Assembly: GCF_905475345.1 (NCBI RefSeq) | Contig: NC_066604.1 | Location: 62,001-126,000, forward strand | Direction of reading: 5' to 3' | Length of the DNA stretch: 64,000 nt | From: Vespula vulgaris | Lineage: Eukaryota > Arthropoda > Insecta > Hymenoptera > Vespidae | Shown here: positions 37,701 through 51,694 of the stretch, one piece after another | How the letters are laid out: each line of letters opens with the position of its first letter | Numbering within the stretch: position 1 is the first letter of the stretch | Notes under the pieces: model-generated | Database searches by the model: none | What the model was told of the DNA's origin: nothing | Seen by the model: the letters and a program-made list of their open reading frames with translations, nothing else | Position numbers and translations under genes: made by a program

Positions 37701-39899
37701 AGTATTAATAATAACTTGAAATATAAAACATATTACTAAATTATAAAAGAATACAACTATTTAACATATTTAACAATAAAATTTAATAAAATTAAGCAAA
37801 ATTGAACAAACAAATTAATAATTAAATTTTAATATTTAATAATAATATTTTCTAGTGTGGTATTTGACAAAATATCTAATTTTATATATTAGAATTTTAC
37901 AAAATCTGTAAATAAAAACAGTATTTTTAGATTTCCTTTTCTATATATCTAGTCTACATTGCTTTTGTAGCTATTTTGAGACCAGAAATTTTTATTATTT
38001 CCAAATAATGTGTGTTGATGCCTCTTAACAAACATTGCAGAGGAGCGTTTTTAGTTATTAAATTTGAAATAATTTACGAATATATTATCGGTAATCAGTT
38101 ACAGATTTTGGCATGTCATTACATTACTGGTATTCAGTTAAATATTTTGAGATAGCCTAGGATTATGATATTAACACTCTCGAATTCGATGTTATCAGTC
38201 TCTTCCTTTTCCTTAAGTAATTTAGAAATCTCTAGTTGTATCATCATAAAATCTAAAATGTTGCACATTTTCAAAAATAAGTTTGAATAATAGAAATTGT
38301 ACTCTATATTATTGCTCTAAAATCCTGGTTCATGAAAAAATGTTTTATATATACTGATAATAATATCATGAAAATTTTAACGATCGTTATTGTTATTAAA
38401 ATTGATCTATCTAAGCTTCAATGTTTTGACTCAATCAAGTATATTCTGAACATTATTATGGAATAATATAAATTACTTTTCCAAGATTTTCAAGTTTTCT
38501 AATTATAAGTACTTTTAAACTTTACTTTTCATTTCTATTAAACATGAACACAAAACTAATCTCACTATAAAATAATGTTTCTTTGAAAATATATCATGCA
38601 AAAGTATAAAGCCTTTTCAAAAATTCGAAATAGCGCCGTCTTTGATTAAACCATCTTTATCATGATTATATCATGAATATATGAATATTATATCATGATA
38701 TCATGAATATCATTATCATGATTAAATCATCTTTAAAATAAGATCTTGTTCATCAAAATCAGTCAGTAACTACGCCTATTACCATTGTAATATGTACATA
38801 GTAAATGCTTCTTTCGACATCTTTCGCGAAAAAGAAGTTTTGTACAATGCCTGTTTCAACCCTCGAAATTTGTGGCATAAAAGGAGCTTGTATACCCACT
38901 ATTAATTTACATATACACGCTTGAATGGTGTTTGTTTTATTTTCGTGACGATTGTTTGCTTGTTGTGTAGTGGAAGCTGATGATGCTTAGATTTTCTAAA
39001 CTATTATATTTCAAACGCAATGAAATGCGTTTCACGATGCTCGCACGGAAAAGCTACAGTAATTCACTCGTGCATTTTAATGAGCTTTGGATAAATAATT
39101 CTAGGACAAAAATAAGAATATACAAGTCCAATCGTTCATGTCAATAGATCTGTTTCTAAGATACTGTTAAATTTTAGAAAAATTTGTAGTTCCTTACAGA
39201 TTTTATATAGAAATGCAAACTTCTTAGAAGAAGTGTGTAGTAGAAGTGTGGCAGGCATATTAGTTTTGTAATTCCGTTATACAGACTTTTATACTATTGT
39301 ATGTTGTCAAATAAAAATTATTTATATTTTTATAAAAAAAAAGTTTCATAATACAGGGATCGCAAGCTCAATGACCTCTTGTGTTTTTTATTGTACTTAT
39401 ATAACATAATCAACTAATTTATTCTTTTTCTTTCCTTATCTAATAATTTAGTAAGATATACAATTCAATCTCTTACATTTATTTTCTTCGCTGATGGTGA
39501 TGTGAATTTCGTGATGTTTTGTAGTAAATAAGATATAGTAGCGGTACGATTTGGTTTGATGACAAATAATTATAAAGTATACACATTTATTGATTATTTC
39601 TTCAAAAATAAAAATTAGTGATCATACACTTATATATTACATATTATTTTGATAAAGATTAAAACATGAGTTCCATCCACATTACGCATTTTTTCTTCCA
39701 GCGCTATTTTATAGCTTCATATTATTTTTATTATTCACTGATTTTACATTATATTATTACTATTACTATTACTATTACTATTACTATATTAATAATATAT
39801 TATATAATAATATAGTAATAAGAACAATGATAAAAAGAAAAAGTAGAAAAATATGCCTATATGCATCATATACATATATGATGATAATTTATGATAACG
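37701..39899. other. AT-rich intergenic DNA
   Basis: No gene recognised. Contains a cluster of ATCATGAT palindromic motifs at about 38650-38730 and a (TATTAC)n microsatellite at 39755-39786. Confidence 0.5.
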
Positions 39900-39919
39900 G
39901 AAAAAGAACAATGTGTTCA

Positions 39920-40660
39920 CTTCACGGGACTCTCGATAAATCCTGTTTTTGATTATCTCAACACATAACCACTCGTTGATAGATACGTGTAATATTAACG
40001 ACCTATAGTACGTACAAAATGTTTGTTTTGTTTTCGTCCGTTATTGATTTACTTTGTCTTTTTATCTTGTAAACGTATTTGTTCGTAACACATTTGTTTT
40101 TATAGCATTTCTTACTCACAATCAGTCGAAGCATCACGATCTGTAGGCTTAATAATTTTGTCTGGTGAGTGATTTAAAAATGCCAGCAAGAGAAAGCAAT
40201 ATGAAAATAAGAAAAAGTAAGATCAATCCATTGGCCTTGAAAAATTATTGTAGGAAGAAGGGAGAATGAATTTCAGTATTTCAAGAAAAAAAAAAAAAAA
40301 ATAGAAATTAAATTCCAGTTCACCGAACACACCAAGTGGAAATTCACAGCATATATTTTTGAATCTCTATAAATAAGCGCAAATATTTTTAATTTCTTCC
40401 CATCTCCTCTATAAATAGAACGTATCAAATATAAATACAGATAAAAATTCTTTTCAATTATCAAGGCGTCGAGTATTATATATTTTATATTCTATAAACA
40501 TTTAAATGGTGTGGATCTGCAAGTAGATCTTCCTTTTTCTTGTGCAATCACGGATATGTATTAATTTTAAAATCCCGCAATGATTTTATCAGCATTATAA
40601 AATTAAAATGTAGTGTATGATAACTGTAGTATATTTATAAATATCCTAGGTTAATATCGA
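39920..40660 (+). mobile_element. 5' fragment of the Mutator/YqaJ-type element (third copy)
   Basis: Homologous to the start of the two larger relics: 39955-40175 resembles 57955-58165 (shared CAACACATAACCA, then TCGTAA..CATTTGTTTTTAT), and 40080-40640 resembles 49740-49890 plus 51880-52250 (shared AAAATGCCAGCAA start codon context, TTCCTTTTTCTTGT). No transposase domain remains, only the leader and the first codons (MPARESN). Confidence 0.6.
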
Positions 40661-40789
40661 AGATATTAAATTATAGAAATATGTGTTGAATATTTCTTAC
40701 AATTACACTTAGTCGTCATCTGACGCGAAATGAATCACGGAAATAAAAATAATACATGATTCGACATACACCAATTAGTAATGTTTCAT

Positions 40790-40900
40790 TATGAAAAAAA
40801 AAGCAGTACGAGAAGTCGCGAATCTTTTAAAGATACCCAAGAATATCGTATAGGATATTATTAGAGATATCGAGACGAAGACAGAATCGAATTAAAATCT
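40790..40900 (+). pseudogene. Possible Tc1-like helix-turn-helix fragment
   Basis: The frame KKKAVREVANLLKIPKNIV, a stop, then DIIRDIETKT has the spacing of a transposase HTH (IREIA..L...STVHDIIKR). It is very short and has no linked catalytic region, so this is only a suggestion. Confidence 0.2.
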
Positions 40901-42143
40901 TAAACAAGTCGTCCAAAAATTTTTAACACGTTTGCTACCGTTTTCACAGCGGAGAAGAAATTTCGTTTACAGCCCAGTATTATTTTTGTAAAATTCTTCA
41001 AAATATAATACAAGTTTCTATTTATTTCTGCAAAGATAACAATACAACTTATGAGTATATATTATTATACATACATATATGTATATTATATTATATACAT
41101 ACTTTATAATATATTATTATACATACATATATGTGCGTGTGTACATGAGCAATATACATATATAATCGAGAGAAAGGAGGTAGAGAAAATAAAGAGAAGA
41201 GAGAAAATGAAGGAGAGAATTTGTTTCGAAATATTTCGATTTATTTTCACGAATGAGTTTTGAATGTATTATTTATTTCTAACACTTTTATTAAAATGTA
41301 CAGGACTTTTATAAATTTTATCCTAGGAATAATAATTGAATTTATATTAGTATTAGCTTACAATGATAAGTTATTAAAGCTGTGTCTAAATATACATCTT
41401 CTAATTAAATATTCGGTTGCTTATACCACAACTTGCGGTTATGTTTCAACGATATTTTTAGTATAAAAATTGTACAAAATAATAATGGAAAATTGTAGGG
41501 ACTGCAATAGCAAATCTTACTTTTCTTGATATTGTTTTAAAACAGTACGTCAGAAAATTTAATTTTTGCCTAATATTCTATCTGTTAACTTTGAAACCAA
41601 CTTGAAAACAAATTGAAAACATTGAAAACAAATGAACTGATCAATAATATTTGAAGTAATAATTAACATGTATATAAAGATCAATTAATATAAATTTTCT
41701 CTATTCGAAGTTTAGACTACTTATTCTGTTTGTTAATAGAAATAAAAATTATTAATAACAATAATTAATTATTGTCTACGATCTTTACTTTGCACTGTTT
41801 ATCCAGTTATTTCTATTATTAAGAAGTTTTTAATTTTGCTTATATTTTACTTATAATAATTATTGAAAGCAATTAATTGGAAATTTTTACATAGTTATAC
41901 CATAGGTGACTGCCATGATCCCGTTAACAAAACAATAGGGCCAAAATAGACAGAAAGTTACCAACTATCAAAGATCTGAAGTCGAGTAAATTTTATTAGA
42001 AGATAATTCTGACAAATCTCTGACAAAATTATTCTGTCGCTGGTCTCTGATATTTTTCTGTTAAAGAACTTTTTTACAATATTAGTTGCATTAAAGAAAT
42101 CTGAAAATTCTATTCCATTCACAATAAATTCATATATTATTAC

Positions 42144-42197
<54 letters not shown>

Positions 42198-45062
42198 ATA
42201 TGTTCTATTTGTATCAATTTGTGTGTGTCTGTATGTATGTATTACTTATAGAGGTTATAAATTATTAATATTATATAATTTTTATTCCTTTAATCCGATG
42301 ATATTTAACTGATTGTAATGGAACAGAGAAAAACAAACAAAAGTCATTTCTCAACAATAGAAGATTTCTTATCTTAACAAAAAATTTTCTTTTCTTTGAC
42401 GAAATATTTGTCACGAATCCCAGATATAACAATCGAATTTATTATTTTTTATTTAATGGAAAATTTCAGTCATTTAAAGCTTAATTTTCTTTTTTAAATA
42501 AAAAAAAAACCTACACTTTTTATGATATATTAGGAAACAATATGAATTAAATATTTCCGCAATTCACCAACGAAATTACAAACCTTTTTTGTATCCTTAT
42601 GTGTTCCTCCGAATTCATAAATTCATTTCTTTCATATATATGTACATTGAGGCTTTCATCTAATGCTTGCTAATTGCCTACCTCGCTCCAACCTCACTAC
42701 TTACTTTCCTTGTTCAAGACTAACTCGTTCGCCCTTACTCTTTCAACATATTTTACGGTATGCTACTATACGTAATTAATTCTTCATAACACAAGATGAA
42801 ACTTTTTATCATCAACCAGATAGCTTACTCATTACTATAAATTCTGTTGAAATATCAAATTCCCATTCGTGATAATCGTTCGATTAATCTATTCGTTTCT
42901 ATCAGTTAATATCCAAGGATAATTTGAACATCAATACATCGATTAATATCACTAGCAATTAGACCGATAACAAATCAATACTATCGATATCAGTTTACAA
43001 ATCATGATATCCTATCGAATACTAATTCTAAGTCGTAAGTATTATGTTATGAAAATATTCACGTGTATGCGCGCGTGTGTGTGTATATCGAAAGAGTGCT
43101 AAGATTAGTATCTATAAGATAGAAACGTAATACTAGTAATATAAATGACATGAGCGGTATGTAAGCGAGAGTATATGACCGATAGAGATGCACGTGAGGA
43201 GATTACATGATGTCTAGGACTTTGTTTGAAAAGTCCTAAAAGATATATCTGGATACAAGAAAGCGATAATAAGGGAACGAAAGAAAGAAGCGATAACTAA
43301 TATGAGAGACTAGGTATCAATGCAGAGAGAGCAGAGAATACAAGAGATCAGAGCAGAGAGTAGAAAACAATAAAGAGTACAAGAGAGTAAAATAGAGTAG
43401 TTGAATATTATCGAGTATTGACATTGTCGAGCAAATGTACAAACGAGAGAAAGTTTGTATATCTCAGGAAATAATAGAAAAACTGTTAATATTTTTATTT
43501 TCTTTGCTGTATCACGAATATTTATACGGCTATCGATACATCTGTGGAAGTATTAATACCCGTTCCGTACTTCTATGAGAATATAAAGACGATTTGTCTT
43601 TCAGTCTTTCATCTTTCAGATTTTCCTTCGTTAATCCAAAAAATCGCTATTCGTTTGTTTCTGTGTCAATATTAAACATCATCTCCTTTTTATTAAATTA
43701 TATTATTATTTATTTAATAAAAAATTTATTTAATAAAAAATTTATTTAATAAAAAACAATATTAAACATAAGTATCAAACGAGTGTCAATACTTTCATTA
43801 GGTATCATCAAACGAAAATTGATTCAATATTATTAGGTATCATCAAACGGAAATTGATTCAATATTATTAGGTATCATCAAATGGATATTGATCCGATAT
43901 AAACGCTTTTCAACTTGATATCGATTCATTGAAGTATGTCAGTTTCGAAAATTGATATCAAATACCTACAATTTTAATATATATCGACTCTTCCCATTGA
44001 GTGCTTTGATATTGAATTGCTTGGATATCATCAATAATATCAGTATCGATCCGATCATTAACTATTTTATACATAAAGAATAATGAAAGTTTGTAGAAAT
44101 CGATCTTCCTTTTCGATAACCGATTGAAATCCAATTTTCAATTAACCATTTAACATATAATACTTTGTAAGTAGACCTAATATTTGTTTGACGACACGAG
44201 TCCTCTTTATTGACAATTTTATACGCAAACGAGTATTAAATGGACCTGTACTGTTATATTTACTAATCAAATTCTTATCTCTTAAAAAGATAAAGATGAA
44301 AGAAACAAGTTACTGTTGCTGAAATGTTTTCAAGATAAGATGATTACGCGCCGTGCCATGTTTCAAGTATCATAATCAATGAATTTTTTATTTCTTTTGA
44401 ATAGTATTTAATATAAATAAACAACATATTTTTAACAATGTGTTTCCTAATATAAAAAAAATAAATATTAAAAAAATAAATATTATTTCTAAACATAAAA
44501 TGTTTCCCATAGAATAAATAAAATAAATATGTATTATAAAAATAATATCCTTAAAAAGGTATAATTTAATAAAAAGGAGATGATATATATATATCATTTT
44601 GTTAATTGTGACAAAATATTAACTATTAAAAATTCATGTTTTCTACATTAAAATGTCTGTGTCACGCCAATAATAATCATAAACTGGTAATATTACAGTT
44701 ATTATTGTAAAGAATTTATTATAACTAATTTTTTAATAATATTGTATTTCTTTTAATCATGTACTAATAATAACAAATTTATTTAATAAAAAAAAATAGA
44801 TAAGAATGCTTCTTTATAATGCCGTTCAACTTCTTGTTAACCTCCAAAACAGCTCGTTGGTTTATTCTTTTTCGAAACCAAACTATTTGACTCCGTAGCT
44901 TTTTCTAAAACTCCTTATTCCTTCATGTCAGTAATTAAGTGCTGTTTCTCCTACTGTTAATAAATTTGAAACCTCTTAGGTGTTTATTTAATAGCAAAAA
45001 ATCATCTGTGTCTATCTAACATTACGTCTCCCTATATCAAAAGAAGATTTGATAAAAATATC
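40901..45062. other. AT-rich intergenic DNA with microsatellites
   Basis: Contains (TA)n-(TG)n at about 42146-42197, a purine-rich GAGAG stretch at 43300-43410, three copies of a 17-bp TTTATTTAATAAAAAAT unit at about 43720-43765 and three 35-bp units starting TTAGGTATCATCAAA at 43798, 43833 and 43868. No gene or transposon domain recognised. The GAGAG-rich stretch could be part of a decayed LTR, which I cannot show. Confidence 0.5.
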
Positions 45063-45386
45063 TTAATGATCCTTTCTAAAGAATTTTGTTCTATTTGTTT
45101 CGTCTCTTTCTCTGGAATTTTTTCTATATTCCTTTAAAACAAACCTTTCAAATAATAAAGTACTTCCCATTCTTTTCCTTTTTCTAAATTCTTCTTTTTG
45201 CTTCATAATAGCTTGTTTGCCTGCTATACGTATTTTTTCCTCCCCACCCATTAATTTTACATCTATTATACAATTATTCTTCTTAATAAAATTCGAATCT
45301 AATATAATATTCTCTGCTATGTTCGCTAAATGTACATTCTGACTTAAATAAAGTTCCCAATACAAATCTATATTAATTTTTGCCAT
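45063..45386 (-). pseudogene. Possible LINE ORF1 fragment
   Basis: Minus-strand frame of 107 codons, hydrophilic and rich in K, R and E, with IIDVKLMGGEEKIRIAGKQA and then MKQKEEFRKRKRMGSTLLFE and SRERDETNRTKFF. The layout recalls the RNA-binding region of insect LINE ORF1 proteins (short beta segment, IMKQK..LRG, basic helix). The match is by general pattern only. A separate LINE fragment lies 0.9 kb away on the other strand. Confidence 0.3.
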
Positions 45387-46228
45387 ATACCATTTTCAGC
45401 CCCCCTATTATCATCGTAAATTCGATTTTATCGAATTAAAATGCTCTATATCTATTGTCCTGAAGTGAGGCTGACGGATCTGTGAGGAATTTTCGTTTTC
45501 TGAAAAGGAAAATAATTTCCTTGTTTTCTGTCCTTCGACGAAACTAGGTTATCCCTCTCGTCCTTACCTCGGTGTCACTTTTGAGCTTCAAATAATTCTT
45601 TTTCTTCTTTTAGTATTGCAGATACTAGTTCTTAAAATGTCCTCTTTTTCTGTAACGCCAACATTGCTCTATCCTTGTGTTACAGAATTTCTTTCTCGTC
45701 TCGTCCTGCTTTCCTGAAATTTTTTCGAAAATTTGTAGGGACGTTTCATCTTTCTTTCATTTCTAAAAACAGAATCATTGACTGATTTGAATCTCACAGG
45801 CTTCAACAATACTTCATCAAAAGAACGGCACTTAAATTAACAGAAAAGAAATTCAGCAGAATCGTCACTTCAACACGAAAATTTGATATTTACATTTATA
45901 TTTTACAATGATATAAATACGTATATGTATTATTTTTCTAAGTAATATTATTGTCAATTTATTGTTACAACACATTTTTTTAGATAGTAAGAGCAATATG
46001 GCAAGATAAACGAAAGATGAAGAAATACAGTACTTTTTGCAATAGGATATAAATATATTTATTAACATCTAAATCATATTATTATAATATTATTATAATG
46101 AATTGTTTTAAGCAGATGCAAACAAAAAAAAATGCATTTAGTTATTCGAGTATCTGAGGAGAAGCTATGTCTAATTAGAAGACATACGAAGAATCTATAT
46201 TGATTTTGTACCAGCTGTTCTGTAAAAA
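45387..46228. other. AT-rich spacer
   Basis: No additional gene recognised. Confidence 0.45.
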
Positions 46229-46755
46229 TTGATAATTACACTGATGTCTTACAATCAGTTTAGTTCTTCAATTTTTGTTGTGAATGTACTACAAAATAAT
46301 GAATACAAAACGTACTGGCATAGAAGCGTTACTACCGATAAAACAACATTACACAATAAACTGGAGATCACACTAATCCACAAACACAAGAAAATAACAC
46401 AACTAATTGAAATAGCCATAACAAATACAATAAACATATAAAAGAAAACAGGAAGATAGTAAATATAGGAAGAAAATAGAAAAATACATTGAAGCAGCTG
46501 AAAAAATCAGAAAATTATGATATAAACAAAATAGTAGTAGATCATATTATCAACCAAAGGAGCCATAATACACAACATATGCATACTGTCATTATATACA
46601 AACATATATATACAGTTACGGCATTTAAGAAAGTCTATTACTCGTATCGTATAATAGATCAGATTTATAATTCCGTAATATCTTTATCGAACAATATTGA
46701 TTCAAATATTTTATTAATTCCAATAGCAATTTTAAATTACCGAAAGTATTGAAAT
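46229..46755 (+). pseudogene. 3' end of a non-LTR retrotransposon (LINE) ORF2
   Basis: Reads YWHRSVTTDKTTLHNKLEIT then LIHKHKKITQLIEIAI, matching the C-terminal tail common to one group of insect LINE polyproteins (TDRTIxHNRPDIxLIxKxxKxTxxIDVAIPN). After frameshifts it continues KIEKYIEAAEKIRKL and, near 46690, SLSNNIDSNILLIPIAILN, matching the usual YIEAAEKIRxLW and the terminal QKAVILNTxxIVR block. Several stops; the RT domain is absent upstream. Confidence 0.65.
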
Positions 46756-47635
46756 ACTACTGTATTTAATCCTTTTCTAATGTACGCTGCATTTCAACTC
46801 CATTCATATTATCTATGTCAATAATAATGTATTCGTTAGTTTTTTATATTTAAATAATTAAATAATTAAATTCTGATGAAAACGCTCCTGAAATATAATA
46901 TATTCCGACTTGCTTTTTTCAACTTAATAGTAGTTGTCTAATTTTCTTTTCGATTTTTTTCAATAATTTTGATTACTTATTATCTTTTATTTTTTTCCAA
47001 TTCCGAATTCTTTTTCTTCTCGCACTTCGTCCAGTGCTAGATTTATGAGGGGACAAATGACATCTACATTCTTACAAAGATCGATTGTATTTTTCATTCC
47101 TCCCAACTATTGCTTTTAGCTTTACCTTTATTTACAACAAAAGCAATATTTGCAGTATCGTCGGTAGGAAGAATCTAATACTCCGAGAAAGCCAAGTAAT
47201 GTTATTAATCCTCCTCACTTCGATATAGTCAATTTCCTCTTTTTCTTAACTTCTTAAGAAAGGATGAGTCACGAGTAATATCACAATCTCTAAGTGAATT
47301 TATCCTATTCAAACTTATGGAACCATGTTCTATAAAGGGAAGAACCATAACAACTGACAATTTTTTTAGAAGCTTACCGTTTGTATCAAAATTACTAGCA
47401 AAAAGAATAACACTAGTTAGTACTATATGCGGAAAAAATAAATTATTTTATAAATAAAAAAATTTGTAAAACAAAGAAAGATACTATGGCTCGTTTTTCG
47501 TCATTACTTTCTAGATGAAATGGGATTGTTCTCACAATTCTCACAATTCGAGACTCTAAGCATTGTGTGTCGGGTCATGAAAAGGAGCAATGAAAAATCA
47601 TAGAGTACATCAACTCCTTTATAACATTCAGCAAA
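46756..47635. other. AT-rich spacer
   Basis: No gene recognised before the DDE_3 relic. Confidence 0.45.
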
Positions 47636-48894
47636 CCAATGTTCATGCAATTGACTATGTTGATTTATCTACTAAATCGATTAGTAAGATTCGGAAGGAA
47701 GGTTCCAAATTTGTATAAGAAGAAAAAAATATAAAGGAAAATGGAAAAGGTATTTCACTTTTTTGAAGATGAAAAAGTAAAAATAAGGAATATTATGTAT
47801 GACTACATTAAATAAAAAATTTTATCAAGTACGTCTCAATTACGAGTACCTATTCGGGAAAAAATACATTTTCCGTGAGAACTACACAGTCTCCAGAAAT
47901 TCTTGAAAAACTGTTCAAGCAGTGGAGGAATAATAACAGTATCTGTAAAATTTTAAGAAACAGGCCAAATATTTGTGTTTCCGTAGCGAGGGAAATATAT
48001 AAAAACGATTGATTATTGCAGATCTCAGAATAGAAATATGATATATATTGACGAAGAATACGCTAGTTAATAAACAATGCTCTATTTAGTTTCGATAAAT
48101 ATAGACGAACGAAGAAAATGTTTGATGTTTTAAAAAATACAAGTATCTTTCATTGTTATATAGTAGTCCACGATGAAGGAGAACATGGATTTATGGATGG
48201 AGCTAAATTAATTTTTAAAACAAATACTATAATTGGCGACTAATATAGCCAAATGAATACGTAGAAGTTTGGAAAATAGATATAAGAAAATTTAATTCCA
48301 AAGATCCCAGTTAATTCTGTGATAGAATTCTAGTGATAGATAATATACCGTCGTATCACCTGACTGAAGTTAATAAAGCAATATACTGCAAAGAAAGACA
48401 TGATTAAAAGACTCTTAAAAAATAAAGTCCCTCATTTATAAAATACGAAAAAATATCAATTATTTGCCCTGATAAATCGAAATAAAAATAATGAAAAAAT
48501 ATTCATAGCCAATGTAGCAGTTCATAAAACTGCATGGTCATAACGTTTTAAGAGTACCTCCGTGTATGTGTAAGCTAAACCCCATCGAACTAGTATAGAC
48601 AGAAATGGAACGAAATCCTTCTACTTTAACACGTAATGAATTGACTGATAAATTAGCTGATCCAAATAAATTTATCATATCAGATAGCTGCAAGAAATAC
48701 TGTCAGCACACATCAAAGGTTCAGAAACCCTACTGAGATAAAGGCAGTTTAATGGAGAATGTATTAGAAATGTTATCATTACAAAATAATGATAGCGAGA
48801 ATGACAATAAAAGTGATTCAAGTGACAAAGATACTATTTCTGAAAATTCTGAGGGAAAAGCAATTTACCTCGGAATTTATTTAAATTCTGACTA
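47636..48894 (+). pseudogene. IS630/Tc1-superfamily (DDE_3-type) transposase relic
   Basis: Motifs appear in family order in shifting frames: an N-terminal HTH-like LSTKSISKIRKEGS (about 47665); a linker EKVKIRNIMYDYI (47770); the first catalytic region MIYIDEEYAS (about 48040); VHDEGEHGFMDGAKLIFKTN (48170-48235); IPVNSVI and IDNIPSYHLTEVNKA with the second Asp (48300-48380); then VLRVPPCMCKLNPIELV (48550-48600). The downstream tail KYCQHTSKVQKPY and an acidic DSENDNKSDSSDKD end matches this insect transposase group. Many stops and frameshifts; inactive. Confidence 0.75.
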
Positions 48895-49739
48895 AAAAAT
48901 TAATAAACCTTAAAATTTATTTCGACATCGAATTTATATTGAGAATAAAGAGAACTTAGTATTGAAGAATATTTTTTCATTATGTTAATAGCTAGAAATC
49001 CGGAACTATATTCATGATTTGACATTGAATTCATCGTTTGCTCTGTCTCATTTGTTCCTGATAGATCTTATTTATTATCTACTAATCTAGTCATTATCGT
49101 CACTTGATATAATTAGTATGTCTGACTGTTTCAACAAGACAGAGCAGAAAATATGTGTGAGAAAAGACCTCTCCTTTCATTCTGATCAATTAGATTCATA
49201 TTCCTTCCGCAGAACTTTCTATCTCTACACAATAACAATCTAAATTTGTGAGAACGTAACAGACATTCCAAGTAAAGATCAATGATAGACATTAAAGAAA
49301 TATGATGAACTTCGGAGAAAGATAACTGAACTCGACGCACAGTTATGTGTAATGAAATTATTTTTATTGTCGAACATCGATGTGTTGTTAAATAAATGAA
49401 AATACGATGTTGCACGTTATAATTCGTAAAAATCAATATTATCAAAATAAAAATTACAAATCTGGTTTGTTATGAATTTTATGAATGTGGGAGATCAGAT
49501 TTCCGGTGCCTTATAGTCTCTATGCCAGTTAAAACTGTGTTTTTCGGCTGGCGATTATTTGTTTGCGGTAGTTATTAATCCTTTTCGTACGGTACTCATG
49601 GTCGCGATAAATTAAAATGGTTCACCGATAAATTAAACAGCGAATAATGTTACCTAGATAAAAAATAGTCGATCTTTTGCGAATTTTTGCAATATTTTAA
49701 TAATCATTTATTATATATCGTTTACTATATCTTTTGTTA
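48895..49739. other. AT-rich spacer
   Basis: A minus-strand 104-codon frame at 49131-49445 shows no family signature and I treat it as chance. No other feature seen. Confidence 0.45.
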
Positions 49740-50244
49740 TACTTCTTGTTCCTTTTATAATACATCCTATATTATTTCCTTATTGTAATAGTCGAAGCGT
49801 CGAACTCACAATAGTTTTGTCTCACGAATGATTTAAAAATGCCAGCAAAAAAAGGAAATCTGACAAGAAAAACAGGCGCAATTCATTGGTCTATACCATC
49901 CGGTGACACTACGTTGATGCCACACGAAAATTTTCACACAGATGCTGGTAAGACCACGTTGGAATCTGCGAAGCTATCGCATAAATGCCTATAACATACT
50001 GGTAGTGTTCTACACAAGGCAACAATTAATTACAGTTTGCAATACGATCATATTAACACATTTTCTTGTTTCTAACTTTTTAATAAAACAAGAAATTCTA
50101 CTCTCTGATATTAGCAAACGAAGAAGTAAACTGGATAATAATTTATCCGATGTTCCTATTAAATTTTGGGATACATATTCAGATAAGGAACAAAGCCAGA
50201 ACATCTTCATGGCTCCAAAACCCGAACTGATCCGACTTCGCACC

Positions 50245-51609
50245 ATAAAATGTGTTACCAAGTGACATAGAAGAATCGGATGAAGATAACGATATAAAGT
50301 GATAAGATTTTGATTTACTGAAAAACAATAAGAAATTCGAAGACTCTACAGAACCTAATGTATTCTCCAAAGAGGTACAAAACGTGGAAGACTTCGCAGA
50401 TTTATTTATTGAATCGGAACTGATTGAACTTATTAGCATGGAAACATACACACAGAATTCTAATAAGAGTAAGCAATATAAAAAAGTTTTTTATTTTTTT
50501 TTATTTTTATATTATTTTTCAAAGTTACTACACGCGAACTTAAAGGTAGGTTGCCTTAGCGATTCTTATGGAATTGATAAAAAATCCGAGGATGAACAAT
50601 TTATTCGTCAACGAATTCGTTACTGGAAACTTCAATATTTCGTGAAATTATGACTCATAATAGAATTACAGAAATATTATCAGTTTTACATTTTTCCGAT
50701 AACAACAGTATGCCCAACAATACTGATTGGCTCTTTAAGGTGCAATCCATAATAGATTATTTCTCAAAAAAGTTTTGCGAAACCTTTAATCTTAGGCAAA
50801 ACATTTTCATCGACAAAGGTATGATACAATATCATGAATAAATGAGTTTCGTAGTTTATATAGTCCTTCGCAAATTACTAAATATGGTATCCTCATCTGA
50901 ACGTTATGTGATTCCACCGTGGAATATATTTCATGCTTCAAAATATACTCGGATATTAGACAGACCTTAAAGAGTACGCTGAAATATGGAATTACTGACA
51001 TATTTTTTTACATTGGTATCATTTGTACATGAAAAATTATTACAACAGCGTTGAACTCGCGGAGAATTTACTTAGGAAAAAAATCGGAAACTGCGAGAAT
51101 ATGTCTCAAAATTAGGATTTCCGACTAAATTAAAGAATTTTTAACTGAATATTTTCCAAACTCGATTACAACAAGTACATGAAAGGAGTGGATCAAACTT
51201 TTCAATTTCTTAAGTATTCCTAATTATTATAGAAAAAATATGAAATGGTAAAAAAAAAGGCTTTATACCTTTCCAGAGTGCTCTATTCAATTTGTTCGAA
51301 ATATATCAACACTTTAGTGTAAGAACCAAAAATCTACGTTTTCTGAAATTTCGTTAAAGGATAATTTACCCAATACTGAGAAAAACTTGTAAATCTCTGC
51401 AACAGCACATCGTGCTTCACATCGTAATTGGACTGACAAACTTTCCGGGCAGCTAAAGCAATACTAATTGACACAAATTACTCAAACTTATAAACACAAA
51501 AGAACATGCAGCGCGTATTATGTAAATAAAATAAGCAAGGGAAATTTACTATGTAAATCATGTAGAGTTTCTTTACATTTCTGAGATTGTTTTGCCGCTT
51601 ACCATTTAA
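50245..51609 (+). pseudogene. PiggyBac transposase relic P1
   Basis: An acidic start (LPSDIEESDEDNDIK) is followed by FADLFIESELIELISMETYT, then MTHNRITEILSVLHFSDNNS, WLFKVQSIIDYFSKKF and NIFIDKGMIQYHE with the first catalytic Asp. Next come ITKYGILI, MLCDST, and HWYHLYMKNYYNSVELAEN, where the expected second catalytic Asp of YMDNYYNS is Lys. The C-terminal Cys/His domain is visible: KRTCSAYYVNK, LLCKSCRVSLHF, a stop, then DCFAAYH. About 1.37 kb, with frameshifts. Its terminal repeats were not identified. Confidence 0.8.
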
Positions 51610-51639
51610 GAAAAAAGTATTGAATATTCACACAAATAA

Positions 51640-51641
51640 TA

Positions 51642-51692
<51 letters not shown>
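51640..51692. repeat. (TA)n microsatellite
   Basis: Uninterrupted TA run just after the piggyBac C-terminal domain. Confidence 0.9.

Positions 51693-51694
<2 letters not shown>

Noticed and set aside
50010..50451. Minus-strand frames of 83 and 90 codons near 50.2 kb
   Set aside because: Antisense shadows of the piggyBac P1 N-terminal region.
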